From UBA4582 sp013204195 (GTDB lineage Bacteria; Pseudomonadota; Gammaproteobacteria; Pseudomonadales; Azotimanducaceae), in assembly GCA_963925735.1 (NCBI GenBank), contig CAWUUH010000043.1:1-34519 (forward strand): DNA of 34,519 nucleotides. Reading direction: 5' to 3'. Below the pieces are notes generated by a model that searched no databases, was not told the DNA's origin, and worked only from the letters and a program-made list of their open reading frames with translations. The translations under genes and the position numbers were made by a program. Positions 1-5,730 of the stretch are shown here, piece after piece; positions within the stretch are counted from its first letter, which is position 1, and every line of letters begins with the position of its first letter.

Positions 1-141
1 GGAAGCACGACCAATAGCAAAGAAGAATCTGAGGAAGAGGTTCAGGCGCTTCGTGCCAAAATTGGTCAATTGACGATGGAGAATGATTTTTTAGAACGCG
101 GGCTCGAACGGATTCACGGGCCCAGAGGAAAGAAATGGTAA
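1..141 (+). pseudogene. IS3-family transposase orfA, 3' end (partial)
   Basis: The first frame from base 1 reads 46 residues and stops at 139-141. The segment is Glu/Arg-rich and ends with the pattern of IS3-family OrfA C-termini: a leucine-zipper-like helix with 'ALRAKIGQL' and 'ENDFLERGLERI'. In IS3 elements OrfA supplies the helix-turn-helix DNA-binding part of the transposase. Here only the oligomerisation helix is visible because the window starts inside the gene. The ATG of orfB lies 7 bases before this stop, in the -1 frame relative to orfA. That matches the programmed -1 frameshift that makes the OrfAB fusion in this family; an A-rich stretch just before the overlap could serve as slip site. 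Confidence 0.75.
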
Positions 142-707
142 GCAAGGATGGATCGCTCTCAGTGGGAAGGCAGTGTGCTTTGTTAGCTTTGCCGCGATCA
201 ACGTTTTACCATTCCCCGGAACCTGTATCAGGTGATGATTTGGCGATCATGTCTTTGATTGATCGTTGTCATCTCAAATACCCGTTTTACGGCTCGCGTC
301 GTATTCGTGGTTGGTTGCTGGACGAAGGCCATTGTGTGAATCGTAAGCGAGTCCAACGGCTCATGCGAACTATGGGGCTAGCAGCGCTATATCCTGGGCG
401 CAACCTGAGTAAGGCGAATCAGGCGCGCAAGGTGTATCCCTATCAGCTGCGGAACTTAGTCATTGATCGGCCGAGCCAGGTTTGGTCGACAGACATCACC
501 GATATCCCAATGGCGAAAGGTTTTGTCTATCTGGTTGCTGTCATGGACTGGTACTCCAGGCGAGTATTATCGTGGCGATTGTCGAACACGATGGACACCG
601 CTTTTTGTATCGACGCGCTTGAAGAAGCGGTTGAGCGCTATGGCGCACCGGAAATTTTCAACACAGACCAGGGGAGTCAGTTCACTAGTGAGGACTTTAC
701 GGGGTAG
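135..707 (+). pseudogene. IS3-family transposase orfB, truncated after the second catalytic Asp
   Basis: The 190-residue product matches the OrfB/integrase-core (rve, DDE) part of IS3-family transposases. An HTH_21-like region contains 'YPFYGSRRIRGWL' and 'VNRKRVQRLMR', followed by the core with the first catalytic Asp in 'WSTDITDIPM' and the second in 'FNTDQGSQFTS'. Reading ends at 'EDFTG' and a TAG at 705-707. About 80-90 residues, including the catalytic Glu, are missing compared with the usual OrfB of roughly 280 residues, so the protein cannot be an active transposase. The break falls exactly where homology switches to an integrase fragment, marking an insertion or deletion junction near 703-708. 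Confidence 0.9.
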
Positions 708-916
708 AACCCCATCCTTCCTACACCTATACCAAAGGTGGCATTTATCACTTTTCTAAAGCAGCTCCGCTATATTTAGCAGCCCTTTACGCAAAACCTA
801 GAACCATCAAATCCCTTCGCACCAAGTCCATCAGTCAAGCTAGGGCCGCCTCTAGATCCTTGTCAGCAAGACGCTAAGACTACTGGCTTGACCTAACGCT
901 ACAACGTGCAGATTGC
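707..916 (+). pseudogene. Tyrosine integrase remnant, N-terminal SAM-like part only
   Basis: Frame 2 from 707 reads 'HPSYTYTKGGIYHFSKAAP', then 'KPRTIKSLRTKS' and 'RSLSARR', a TAA at 875-877, and continues in frame as 'DYWLDLTLQR'. This is the pattern at the start of phage or island integrases of the 'YtKGGiYyfrRrvP...k.SLrTks...A...a..Lsar' type. The catalytic domain with R-H-R-Y is absent, and an in-frame stop interrupts the fragment. No start codon is visible because the junction with the upstream IS cuts it. The call rests on my recognition of the motif pattern and not on a database search. It suggests that an integrative element once stood here. Confidence 0.6.
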
Positions 917-929
917 ATCTGCCACTAGT

Positions 930-1360
930 TTGCTAGACCTAATTTCTCTACGCATAGTTGGCCGGTCAATGGATAAAAACATTGATCGGAATTTTGCGAT
1001 TCGAGCCCTGATGATGGCGGTGTGGCAGAGACGGCCCGAAGCGACAGCCCAACGCGACTGTGCTTGGCTCATCGCGATCAAGGAAGCCAATACAGCAGCG
1101 CAGATTACACGGCATTCTTACAGACAAACAACCTCAAGCCATCGATGCGTCGCCGAGGAAATTGCCAGGACAACGCTGTAGCAGAAAGCTTTTTTGCGAG
1201 CTTTAAAAAACGCGCAACTCAGCGGACGATATATTCAACAACAGACGAAGCAAAGACGGAGATATTCTACCATCCGATTAACAGACCTAGTCACACTGGA
1301 GGTTTTTCTCCAGCGCAGTTTGAAGAAGACGATATTTCCAGGCTAGGAAGTCCACAATGA
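930..1360 (+). pseudogene. Second IS3-family orfB remnant (C-terminal half, frameshifted)
   Basis: The start is read in frame 3 ('RIVGRSMDKNIDRNFAIRAL', then 'MMAVWQRRPEAT'). After roughly base 1050 the homology moves to frame 2: 'LAHRDQGSQYSSADYTAFL' with the second catalytic Asp, then 'MRRRGNCQDNAVAESFFASF' with the catalytic Glu. It ends 'HTGGFSPAQFEEDD' and TGA at 1358-1360. These are standard IS3-family OrfB C-terminal motifs, of a different subgroup from the element at 135-707. The first catalytic Asp region is missing and there is a frameshift, so this is a dead gene. A short inverted repeat follows immediately. Confidence 0.85.
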
Positions 1361-1378
1361 GAATCGATTAACGATTCT
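1360..1378. repeat. 7-bp inverted repeat just after the IS3 remnant stop codon
   Basis: AGAATCG at 1360-1366 pairs with CGATTCT at 1372-1378 across a 5-base loop. It sits directly after the orfB stop. It could be the remnant of a right end or a weak terminator, but there is no T-run after it. Confidence 0.45.
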
Positions 1379-1483
1379 GTGTTCACTAATCAATACCCAA
1401 CTATCTGTTAGCACACTTAATACGATGAACCCTCTCAGCCAGCCGGCAGACGACCACGGCGAGAGTTGGTTGGCGTGAGTGAC

Positions 1484-1798
1484 TTACATTCCTTCCGCGT
1501 CTAATCGCCTTCTTGGCTTGGTCGCGTAAAGAACACAACTCAGCACCGCACCTTTAATATTTATATTTCTATCGAATCTACACCATCTCCCAGAATGGAG
1601 CATCATTATTGTCTCTGAGGCATTATCCATTCCATAGACAACTTGTAAGACGTTATTTCTAACACAACCCTGTCCTTCTATGGCGCTTAGGATATCATTC
1701 GTCCCAAATTCCTTAATGTAGACGAAGCATAGGTCATTCATATCTGCAGATACCATTGGGGAAATTAACAACAAAACCGAGAGTAATAGTTTTTTCAT
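1484..1798 (-). CDS. Small secreted hypothetical protein
   Basis: A 104-residue protein not recognised as a member of a named family. It begins 'MKKLLLSVLLLISPMVSADM', a clear Sec signal peptide with likely cleavage after 'VSA', which would release a mature protein of about 85 residues into the periplasm. The mature part has four cysteines ('DLCFVY', 'GQGCVRNN', 'RWCRFD', 'LSCVLY'), spaced so that two disulfides are plausible. The C-terminus is basic ('KPRRRLDAEGM'). The ribosome site is weak (AAAGGGTACG upstream). It lies between IS debris and other orphan genes, in a stretch more AT-rich than the rest of the window, so it is probably accessory cargo. Function unknown. Confidence 0.6.
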   Translation of the reverse strand: MKKLLLSVLLLISPMVSADMNDLCFVYIKEFGTNDILSAIEGQGCVRNNVLQVVYGMDNASETIMMLHSGRWCRFDRNINIKGAVLSCVLYATKPRRRLDAEGM

Positions 1799-1971
1799 GT
1801 TAGTCGTACCCTTTTAAATTCATGACTGATTCAACTGTAGATGGATAGAGTGAGGTCTGAGCAGACGTCACAATCCCAAACTGAAGCTGGCCATAATGAC
1901 CTGACTCATGCTTTTGCTGCAACTATAAAAATTGGGTGCTTCCATTATCCGTCGAGAAAAAGGAGCTTTTG

Positions 1972-2160
1972 ATGAAAAAAACTATGAATGAGGTTAAAAA
2001 TGAAGTTGAAAATGAAGTTAAAGAAAAATTATTACTATGGGGAAATATTAAAAGCAGAAAAGTAAAAGTTATTTTTATATTCCTATTCTTAGGACTAATA
2101 GGTTTAAAGGTTTTTACAACAGTTTTAACATTTGATTGGCTAGCTAGTTTACTTAGTTGA
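1972..2160 (+). CDS. Small single-span membrane protein with charged repeat helix
   Basis: Translation from the ATG at 1972 gives 62 residues. This start is chosen over an in-frame ATG at 1936 because an AAGGAG ribosome site sits just upstream, at about 1960-1965. The N-terminus is a charged, helix-forming triple repeat ('NEVKNEVENEVKEK'). A basic stretch ('SRKVKV') and one hydrophobic segment of about 20 residues ('IFIFLFLGLIGLKVFTTVL') follow. The predicted topology is an amphipathic N-terminal helix anchored by a C-terminal membrane span. Base composition is strongly AT-rich compared with the core genes, which fits horizontal origin. It resembles no family I can name. Small toxin or phage membrane protein are possibilities, not conclusions. 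Confidence 0.5.
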   Translation: MKKTMNEVKNEVENEVKEKLLLWGNIKSRKVKVIFIFLFLGLIGLKVFTTVLTFDWLASLLS

Positions 2161-2256
2161 AGCTGGAGGATTGCAGCCATACGTATGCATGTATGAGGGG
2201 CCGCTTAGATGTCAGCGACGAAGAAACAAAGACTAAGGTTATTGTGGCCCTAGAGA

Positions 2257-2643
2257 TCATCTCTTAGCCCTCCTAATATTCGAGTACACGAACGTAAGTG
2301 CCAAACCATTAAGTATTGTTAGTCCAGCGTATACTGCAGCTTTTATCTCAAACATCCTTGAAGGCAGCGTTGGCTGATAGCAGTCTCCTATTAAAAACAT
2401 ACATCCCGCATGTGTTTGAACCAACCCTATCGCAAGTAACATCAAACCAAATCCAGTATAAGCAAGACCGAAGTACGCCAAACCTGATCGAACACCTTCT
2501 AGCCGGTACTTGTTCACATAAGAGACTGTCAGCAGCAGAATCACTGCAGACGTCACGAGCATAAAACCCAATGAATTGAACAGAAAAAACGTCACGGCAG
2601 TCGCCACAAGAAAGATCAAAGATGTAATCAACACTTGCACCAA
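2257..2643 (-). CDS. Hypothetical four-span inner membrane protein
   Basis: A 128-residue, very hydrophobic protein with four evident membrane segments: about residues 4-20 ('LITSLIFLVATAVTFFLF'), 25-42, 55-77 ('YFGLAYTGFGLMLLAIGLV') and 101-121. A loop between spans 3 and 4 holds two cysteines ('AGCMFLIGDCYQ') that could form a disulfide on the periplasmic side. The C-terminus is basic ('NIRRAKR'), which suggests a cytoplasmic end by the positive-inside rule. I recognise no family. It sits alone between the small membrane gene at 1972 and a gene-free stretch, transcribed away from it. Confidence 0.6.
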   Translation of the reverse strand: MVQVLITSLIFLVATAVTFFLFNSLGFMLVTSAVILLLTVSYVNKYRLEGVRSGLAYFGLAYTGFGLMLLAIGLVQTHAGCMFLIGDCYQPTLPSRMFEIKAAVYAGLTILNGLALTFVYSNIRRAKR

Positions 2644-3242
2644 CAGAGCTTCGTTAGCAAGCCACGAGGATAAGAGGAGCCCACTATTCGTCAGCCTGTT
2701 TATCTTTTGCCCCGCACAGGCTGGCGCCTAGCAACTTGGCACTCATCGTCGTCCCCTTTATTTTTTAAAATTAGAATAGCCGCTAAACAGCCCTGAAAAT
2801 AGCCCAACTGAAATATAGCGGCTCCTGCCGGATTTTACAAACACACCAAAGAAGCCCAAAGTATCTCAATCAACTAATATCCAACTGTTATCAAGATAAC
2901 GTCAGAACCCGACCAAAGTGTTTTTGCTAAACATCGAAAAAATACAGATAACATAAAGCTTAAGCCTATAGTTTTTCAAAGAGCCCCAAGGCCATGTCGT
3001 AGCACCTGTATAGACTGCCAATCTGTTTAACCAGTCAGCAGGCAATGGAACAATCATCTTTAAGCCCCCACCGCCTCCTGCGCCCCTTTGCAAACAGCTC
3101 GCTTGGCTTCTGTTGGGTTGCAACGCTAATGGAGTGCGACTGCAGCTCGCAAACAAAAAGAGCCACTTGAATAATACGTGTTGATTCTCTGCGAAGAGGA
3201 GACTGCGATGACTTAGTGCCTGTTGTGTTTGGCAATAAGCAG
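2644..3242. other. Gene-free stretch of about 600 bases
   Basis: No convincing gene. The open frames here (for example minus 2902-3261) lack a ribosome site and have low-complexity composition ('RGAGGGGGL'). Features seen: a perfect 8-bp inverted repeat AGCCGCTA (2778-2785) / TAGCGGCT (2816-2823) around a 30-base loop, and inside that loop the 11-mer AACAGCCCTGA, which also forms the core of the repeat array at 26448-26656. Homology to the SnoaL-like pseudogene stops abruptly near 3243, so this stretch may have been inserted into that gene. Confidence 0.5.
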
Positions 3243-3455
3243 CTAAAGTCGAAAATCTCATCGAAGAATTGGCTGTAAAGATCGGGAAAGGTCACTTTTA
3301 TCTATCACGACTTGTGGCCCAACAAATGTTCCTGAATGCGGAAAATTACCTGGATTCTAATACTCGAAATCTGCCGTATGCAGAACGGCCCACGCAGCCA
3401 TATCTCCGGCCGAGAAGGTCTCATACAATTTATCAATTAATTCAATATTACTCAT
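3243..3455 (-). pseudogene. SnoaL-like (NTF2-fold) protein, decayed N-terminal part
   Basis: From an ATG at 3455 on the minus strand the reading is 'MSNIELIDKLYETFSAGDM', then 'AAWAVLHTADFEY' and a TAG at 3357-3359. The same frame continues 'NPGNFPHSGTFVGPQVVID', then shifts at an AAAA run into the frame reading 'FPDLYSQFFDEIFDF'. Together this is the typical opening of SnoaL-like ketosteroid-isomerase-fold proteins (helix 'iElidklYeaFsaGDm.a', then 'PG..PHsGtf.GP..vid'). One nonsense mutation, one frameshift and loss of everything after about residue 70 show it is dead. Homology vanishes at about 3243, where the gene-free stretch begins. The family call is from pattern recognition without a search. 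Confidence 0.65.
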
Positions 3456-3620
3456 TATTGCTACCTGTTATTTTCTTACCTAAAGCATACGATCATGCTC
3501 GAGACACTGAGCATTTAGATCGGTGATTTTGTGTATTTTTATTCTGATGTGGCAGCGCCTCATCATCCGTAACCGGCACAACCTAAAGGATAAAGTCTAC
3601 AGGATCCTTAAAGCATCAAT

Positions 3621-3655
3621 GGCGGTGCCCACTTGCTTGTCGCAGCGACACCGCC
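3621..3655 (-). terminator. Hairpin downstream of the 3669-4454 gene
   Basis: GGCGGTG (3621-3627) pairs with CACCGCC (3649-3655). Inside it lies the 13-base palindrome TGTCGCAGCGACA. It begins 14 bases past the stop of the minus-strand gene ending at 3669. There is no proper T-run, so it is either a weak terminator or an mRNA-stabilising 3' hairpin. Confidence 0.4.
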
Positions 3656-3668
3656 AGAGAATCCAGCA

Positions 3669-4454
3669 TTAACCAGCTGACTTGACAATGTACTCAGCAA
3701 CCCAAGCCGACTCGCCTTCACAGGTGGCATAGGAATTTTCGTAGTCTCTCATCGCAGCAGCACCGCCGCCGTTAGCGAGCCAGTCTTGATTGGCCATCAG
3801 TTTTGAAGCGCTAGTGTAGGACGCCAAATGCATGAATTTTCCGTGTCGACTACCGGCGCCCAAACGCGGCATAAAAATATTCCAAGCCGCAATATCTAGG
3901 TCATCACCATTGTCTACCAGCCATGAAGCGTGCTTGGCTTTCAAATGCTCAGAAGAAACGCCCTCTCTCGGCGCGCACCAGTTCATGGTCATTAGGCGGT
4001 TATCCGTACTCTCCAGCTCCGCGGCATTAAGCATTTTGTTAATACCTTGGCCAAATTTAAAGCTACAATCTCCTACTTTGGCCGTATCTGCCATGAGCTT
4101 GGCGGCTTCATCCGACACCATCCACGCGTCCCAAGCCGCACCAAATTCGTTGATATCACCCATAACCAAATCAATATAATCAACATTCGACTGGCCTGGC
4201 ATACCATGACTATACAGTGGCGTCAGGCGAATCACGGAAAGGTTTATATTCATCTTGGACCAAGCTTGTTTTAAGCGGGCGTCTAGTTTCGCCACGTCTG
4301 CGACAGATTTTCCGGCTTGCAATGAACACACCTCAAATTGCATGCCAAAATTTTTGTCGAGGTCTACGCCTCGCCAGCTGTTCTCATGATTGTCGGCGAA
4401 AGCGCTTGAAACCAGCGCGAATACTGCAAGTAAAGCCAGGGTTGCTCGTATCAT
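3669..4454 (-). CDS. Secreted protein with two repeated domains (possible alpha/beta-barrel type)
   Basis: 261 residues with a Sec signal peptide ('MIRATLALLAVFALVSSAFA', cleavage about residue 20), so the protein is periplasmic or secreted. The mature part appears to be an internal duplication. Half one runs about 35-135 ('FGMQFEVCSLQAGKSVADV' to 'VGDCSFKFGQGI') and half two about 150-258 ('LMTMNWCAPREGVSSEHL' to 'YATCEGESAWVAEYI'). Each half opens with a strand carrying one Cys plus an acidic/basic helix, and closes with another Cys. The 'DYIDLVMGD' and 'KFMHLASYTS' strands and following helices suggest ferredoxin-like or dimeric alpha-beta barrel folds. I cannot assign a named family or an activity. 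The ribosome site is AGAAG. A hairpin follows the stop. Confidence 0.7.
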   Translation of the reverse strand: MIRATLALLAVFALVSSAFADNHENSWRGVDLDKNFGMQFEVCSLQAGKSVADVAKLDARLKQAWSKMNINLSVIRLTPLYSHGMPGQSNVDYIDLVMGDINEFGAAWDAWMVSDEAAKLMADTAKVGDCSFKFGQGINKMLNAAELESTDNRLMTMNWCAPREGVSSEHLKAKHASWLVDNGDDLDIAAWNIFMPRLGAGSRHGKFMHLASYTSASKLMANQDWLANGGGAAAMRDYENSYATCEGESAWVAEYIVKSAG

Positions 4455-4700
4455 ATTATCTTCTCGCTATGTTTAGGTTCATTGGAAATCAAAGAGGAAT
4501 TAATAAAACTAACGGAACCTACATTGTGTTTCAATAATGGTTCGGCTTTGGGTGTCAGTTGTATGGCGTCACCCGCTATCACACTCTCTGACGCTCAACC
4601 TAATTACCTAAGCGATTCATCGGAATAGCCCATAATTCGAGCATAGACTTTAAAAGATGAACATGACGGTAAAGTGCCAAACCAATATTGCTCACGCCAG

Positions 4701-4738
4701 AATAAAAAAAAGCCCCAGATAATCGCTATCTGAGGCTT
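4701..4738 (-). terminator. Rho-independent terminator (minus strand)
   Basis: On the minus strand AGCCTCAGATA and TATCTGGGGCT form an 11-bp stem with one G-U pair and a 5-base loop, followed directly by a run of eight T. It lies about 280 bases past the stop of the 5016-5327 gene and upstream of the 3669-4454 gene, so it separates the two transcription units. Confidence 0.85.
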
Positions 4739-4785
4739 GCTATGAATCAGTGATTTTACGGGCGTGTGTTTCCCTCGTCACCATT

Positions 4786-4814
4786 GAGCCAGTTTCGAGC
4801 CACTTTCGAGCCAG
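4786..4814. repeat. 11-bp tandem repeat, 2.6 copies
   Basis: GAGCCAGTTTC at 4786-4796, GAGCCACTTTC at 4797-4807, then GAGCCAG at 4808-4814. It is intergenic, with one base different between the full copies. Confidence 0.7.
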
Positions 4815-4856
4815 TACAAGCGTTGTTAGCGTTTGTATTGCAGCCGTTGAAGAGCG

Positions 4857-4919
4857 CTATTTCTTCATCAACGCGATAACAGCAGCAGGATCGTTGGCGA
4901 CAACGGCCACACTTTTGCC
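4857..4919 (-). pseudogene. Possible C-terminal remnant of a small protein
   Basis: On the minus strand the reading 'GKSVAVVANDPAAVIALMKK' followed by TAG looks like a genuine protein C-terminus, with a beta strand and a closing amphipathic helix. Upstream the frame is broken by the 14-bp AT-rich tandem repeat (4921-4955), which adds stop codons. It may be the tail of a paralogue or neighbour of the 5016-5327 gene. The evidence is composition and pattern only. Confidence 0.25.
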
Positions 4920-4920
4920 G

Positions 4921-4955
4921 TAAATTATTGGCTATAAATTATTGGCTATAAATTG
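4921..4955. repeat. 14-bp AT-rich tandem repeat, 2.5 copies
   Basis: TAAATTATTGGCTA occurs at 4921-4934 and exactly again at 4935-4948, followed by a 7-base partial copy. It lies in the gap downstream of the 5016-5327 gene. Confidence 0.8.
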
Positions 4956-5015
4956 TGGGCATCAGCTTGAGAAGAATAGGCAAGCCACTACGGCGCCCTA
5001 AAACTTAGCCCGGCG

Positions 5016-5327
5016 TTAAATCGCGTTGTAATAAATTGAAGTGCCCAGGTTTGTTATGATTTCCTGGTTTTCATCCATCCAAGATATGGTGCCGGCCCAC
5101 CAATCTGATGCCATGATAGTGTCGGTGAATTTACCGTAGGCTTCATGGGAGTCGAAATCTAATGAATAGAATGCCTGCTCCATGTCTCCTCCAGCAGACG
5201 CACGCCACAGCCTGGGGTTTCGACCACCCATCGCTTCGTGAATAGCAGCGGCGCTCCTAGAACCCTCCACCAAGAGTTCCAGCCCGGCAACGGTGCCCTC
5301 CCAAGAAGTTACGGCTTGAATTATCAT
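5016..5327 (-). CDS. Small cytoplasmic protein, possible dimeric alpha-beta barrel (ABM-like) fold
   Basis: 103 residues, no signal peptide and no membrane span. The layout is strand-helix-strand-strand-helix: 'MIIQAVTSWEG', a helix ('AGLELLVEGSRSAAAIHEAM'), then 'PRLWRASAGGD', 'QAFYSLDFDSHEAYGKFTD' and 'DWWAGTISWMD'. The 'FYSLDFDSHEAYGKF' strand-then-helix element is typical of ABM/NIPSNAP-type domains, which often dimerise into a barrel and bind small ligands. The ribosome site GGAGA is well placed for the ATG at 5327. It is probably a single-gene unit ending at the terminator at 4701-4738. No catalytic function can be assigned. Confidence 0.65.
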   Translation of the reverse strand: MIIQAVTSWEGTVAGLELLVEGSRSAAAIHEAMGGRNPRLWRASAGGDMEQAFYSLDFDSHEAYGKFTDTIMASDWWAGTISWMDENQEIITNLGTSIYYNAI

Positions 5328-5644
5328 CTATTTCTCCAAGAGCTAATGTGTGTGTTAAAAGCCTAACAACGCCAGCAGCTTTAGAGAACATTAGTTCGAG
5401 TTTGGTAACGCCACTCAGATCCGGCGCTTAGCAAAAGCAAAGTTCAGCCCAATCGACCTTGCTTCAGACATTCTATTGCTTAATTATCCCAGTCTCAAAA
5501 ATAACCAGCCCATCCAGGTTTTGTGCTTGACCCGACTGACTCGCTAGAAACCCTTGGTATCATCGCTCGAAAAACGCCCGATAGACAAAACAGGATTTGC
5601 CACAACAATATGGGCGGCTAACCGAGGCAACGGCAGCGATAGAT

Positions 5645-5680
5645 AGTTTAGATATATAGTTTAGATATATAGTTTAGATA
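5645..5680. repeat. 13-bp AT-rich tandem repeat, 2.8 copies
   Basis: AGTTTAGATATAT occurs at 5645-5657 and 5658-5670, and as a 10-base partial copy at 5671-5680. It lies immediately beyond the hairpin that follows the amidohydrolase gene. Confidence 0.8.
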
Positions 5681-5685
5681 GAGCT

Positions 5686-5714
5686 AAGGCGCGCGTCTTT
5701 AGTCGTCGCGCCTT
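5686..5714 (-). terminator. Hairpin downstream of the amidohydrolase gene
   Basis: AAGGCGCG (5686-5693) and CGCGCCTT (5707-5714) form a perfect 8-bp GC-rich stem with a 13-base loop, 16 bases past the stop codon at 5731. There is no T-run on the minus strand, so termination efficiency is uncertain. Confidence 0.5.
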
Positions 5715-5730
5715 GATTGCCCCCAGCCGT

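Larger units (their letters stand above)
1..1378 (+). mobile_element. Degraded mobile-element cluster (two IS3-family remnants flanking an integrase fragment)
   Basis: Three different pieces of mobile DNA lie end to end: an IS3-family orfA/orfB pair broken inside orfB near 703, an N-terminal slice of a tyrosine integrase, and the C-terminal part of a second IS3-family orfB ending at 1360. None is intact, and no complete pair of terminal inverted repeats was seen. The left end is cut by the window edge. The order suggests successive insertions and deletions at one site, so the block is probably immobile now. Each piece is annotated separately. Confidence 0.8.

Noticed and set aside
2684..2746. 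20-residue minus-strand frame starting MSAKLLGASLCG with a GGGGA site upstream
   Set aside because: Too short to judge, no true lipobox and no recognised family. It could be the relic of a small gene but is not supported enough to list.
2880..3240. tmRNA or other structural RNA gene on the minus strand
   Set aside because: A few short resemblances to the tmRNA tag region were seen, but no tRNA-like ends or consistent pairing.
2902..3295. Open minus-strand frames of 119 and 86 residues
   Set aside because: No ribosome site, low-complexity Gly/Arg stretches, and the overlapping frames contradict each other. The first part of the 86-residue frame is instead explained by the SnoaL-like pseudogene.
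3269..3526. 85-residue plus-strand frame
   Set aside because: Antisense to the SnoaL-like pseudogene, whose translated motifs are convincing on the minus strand.
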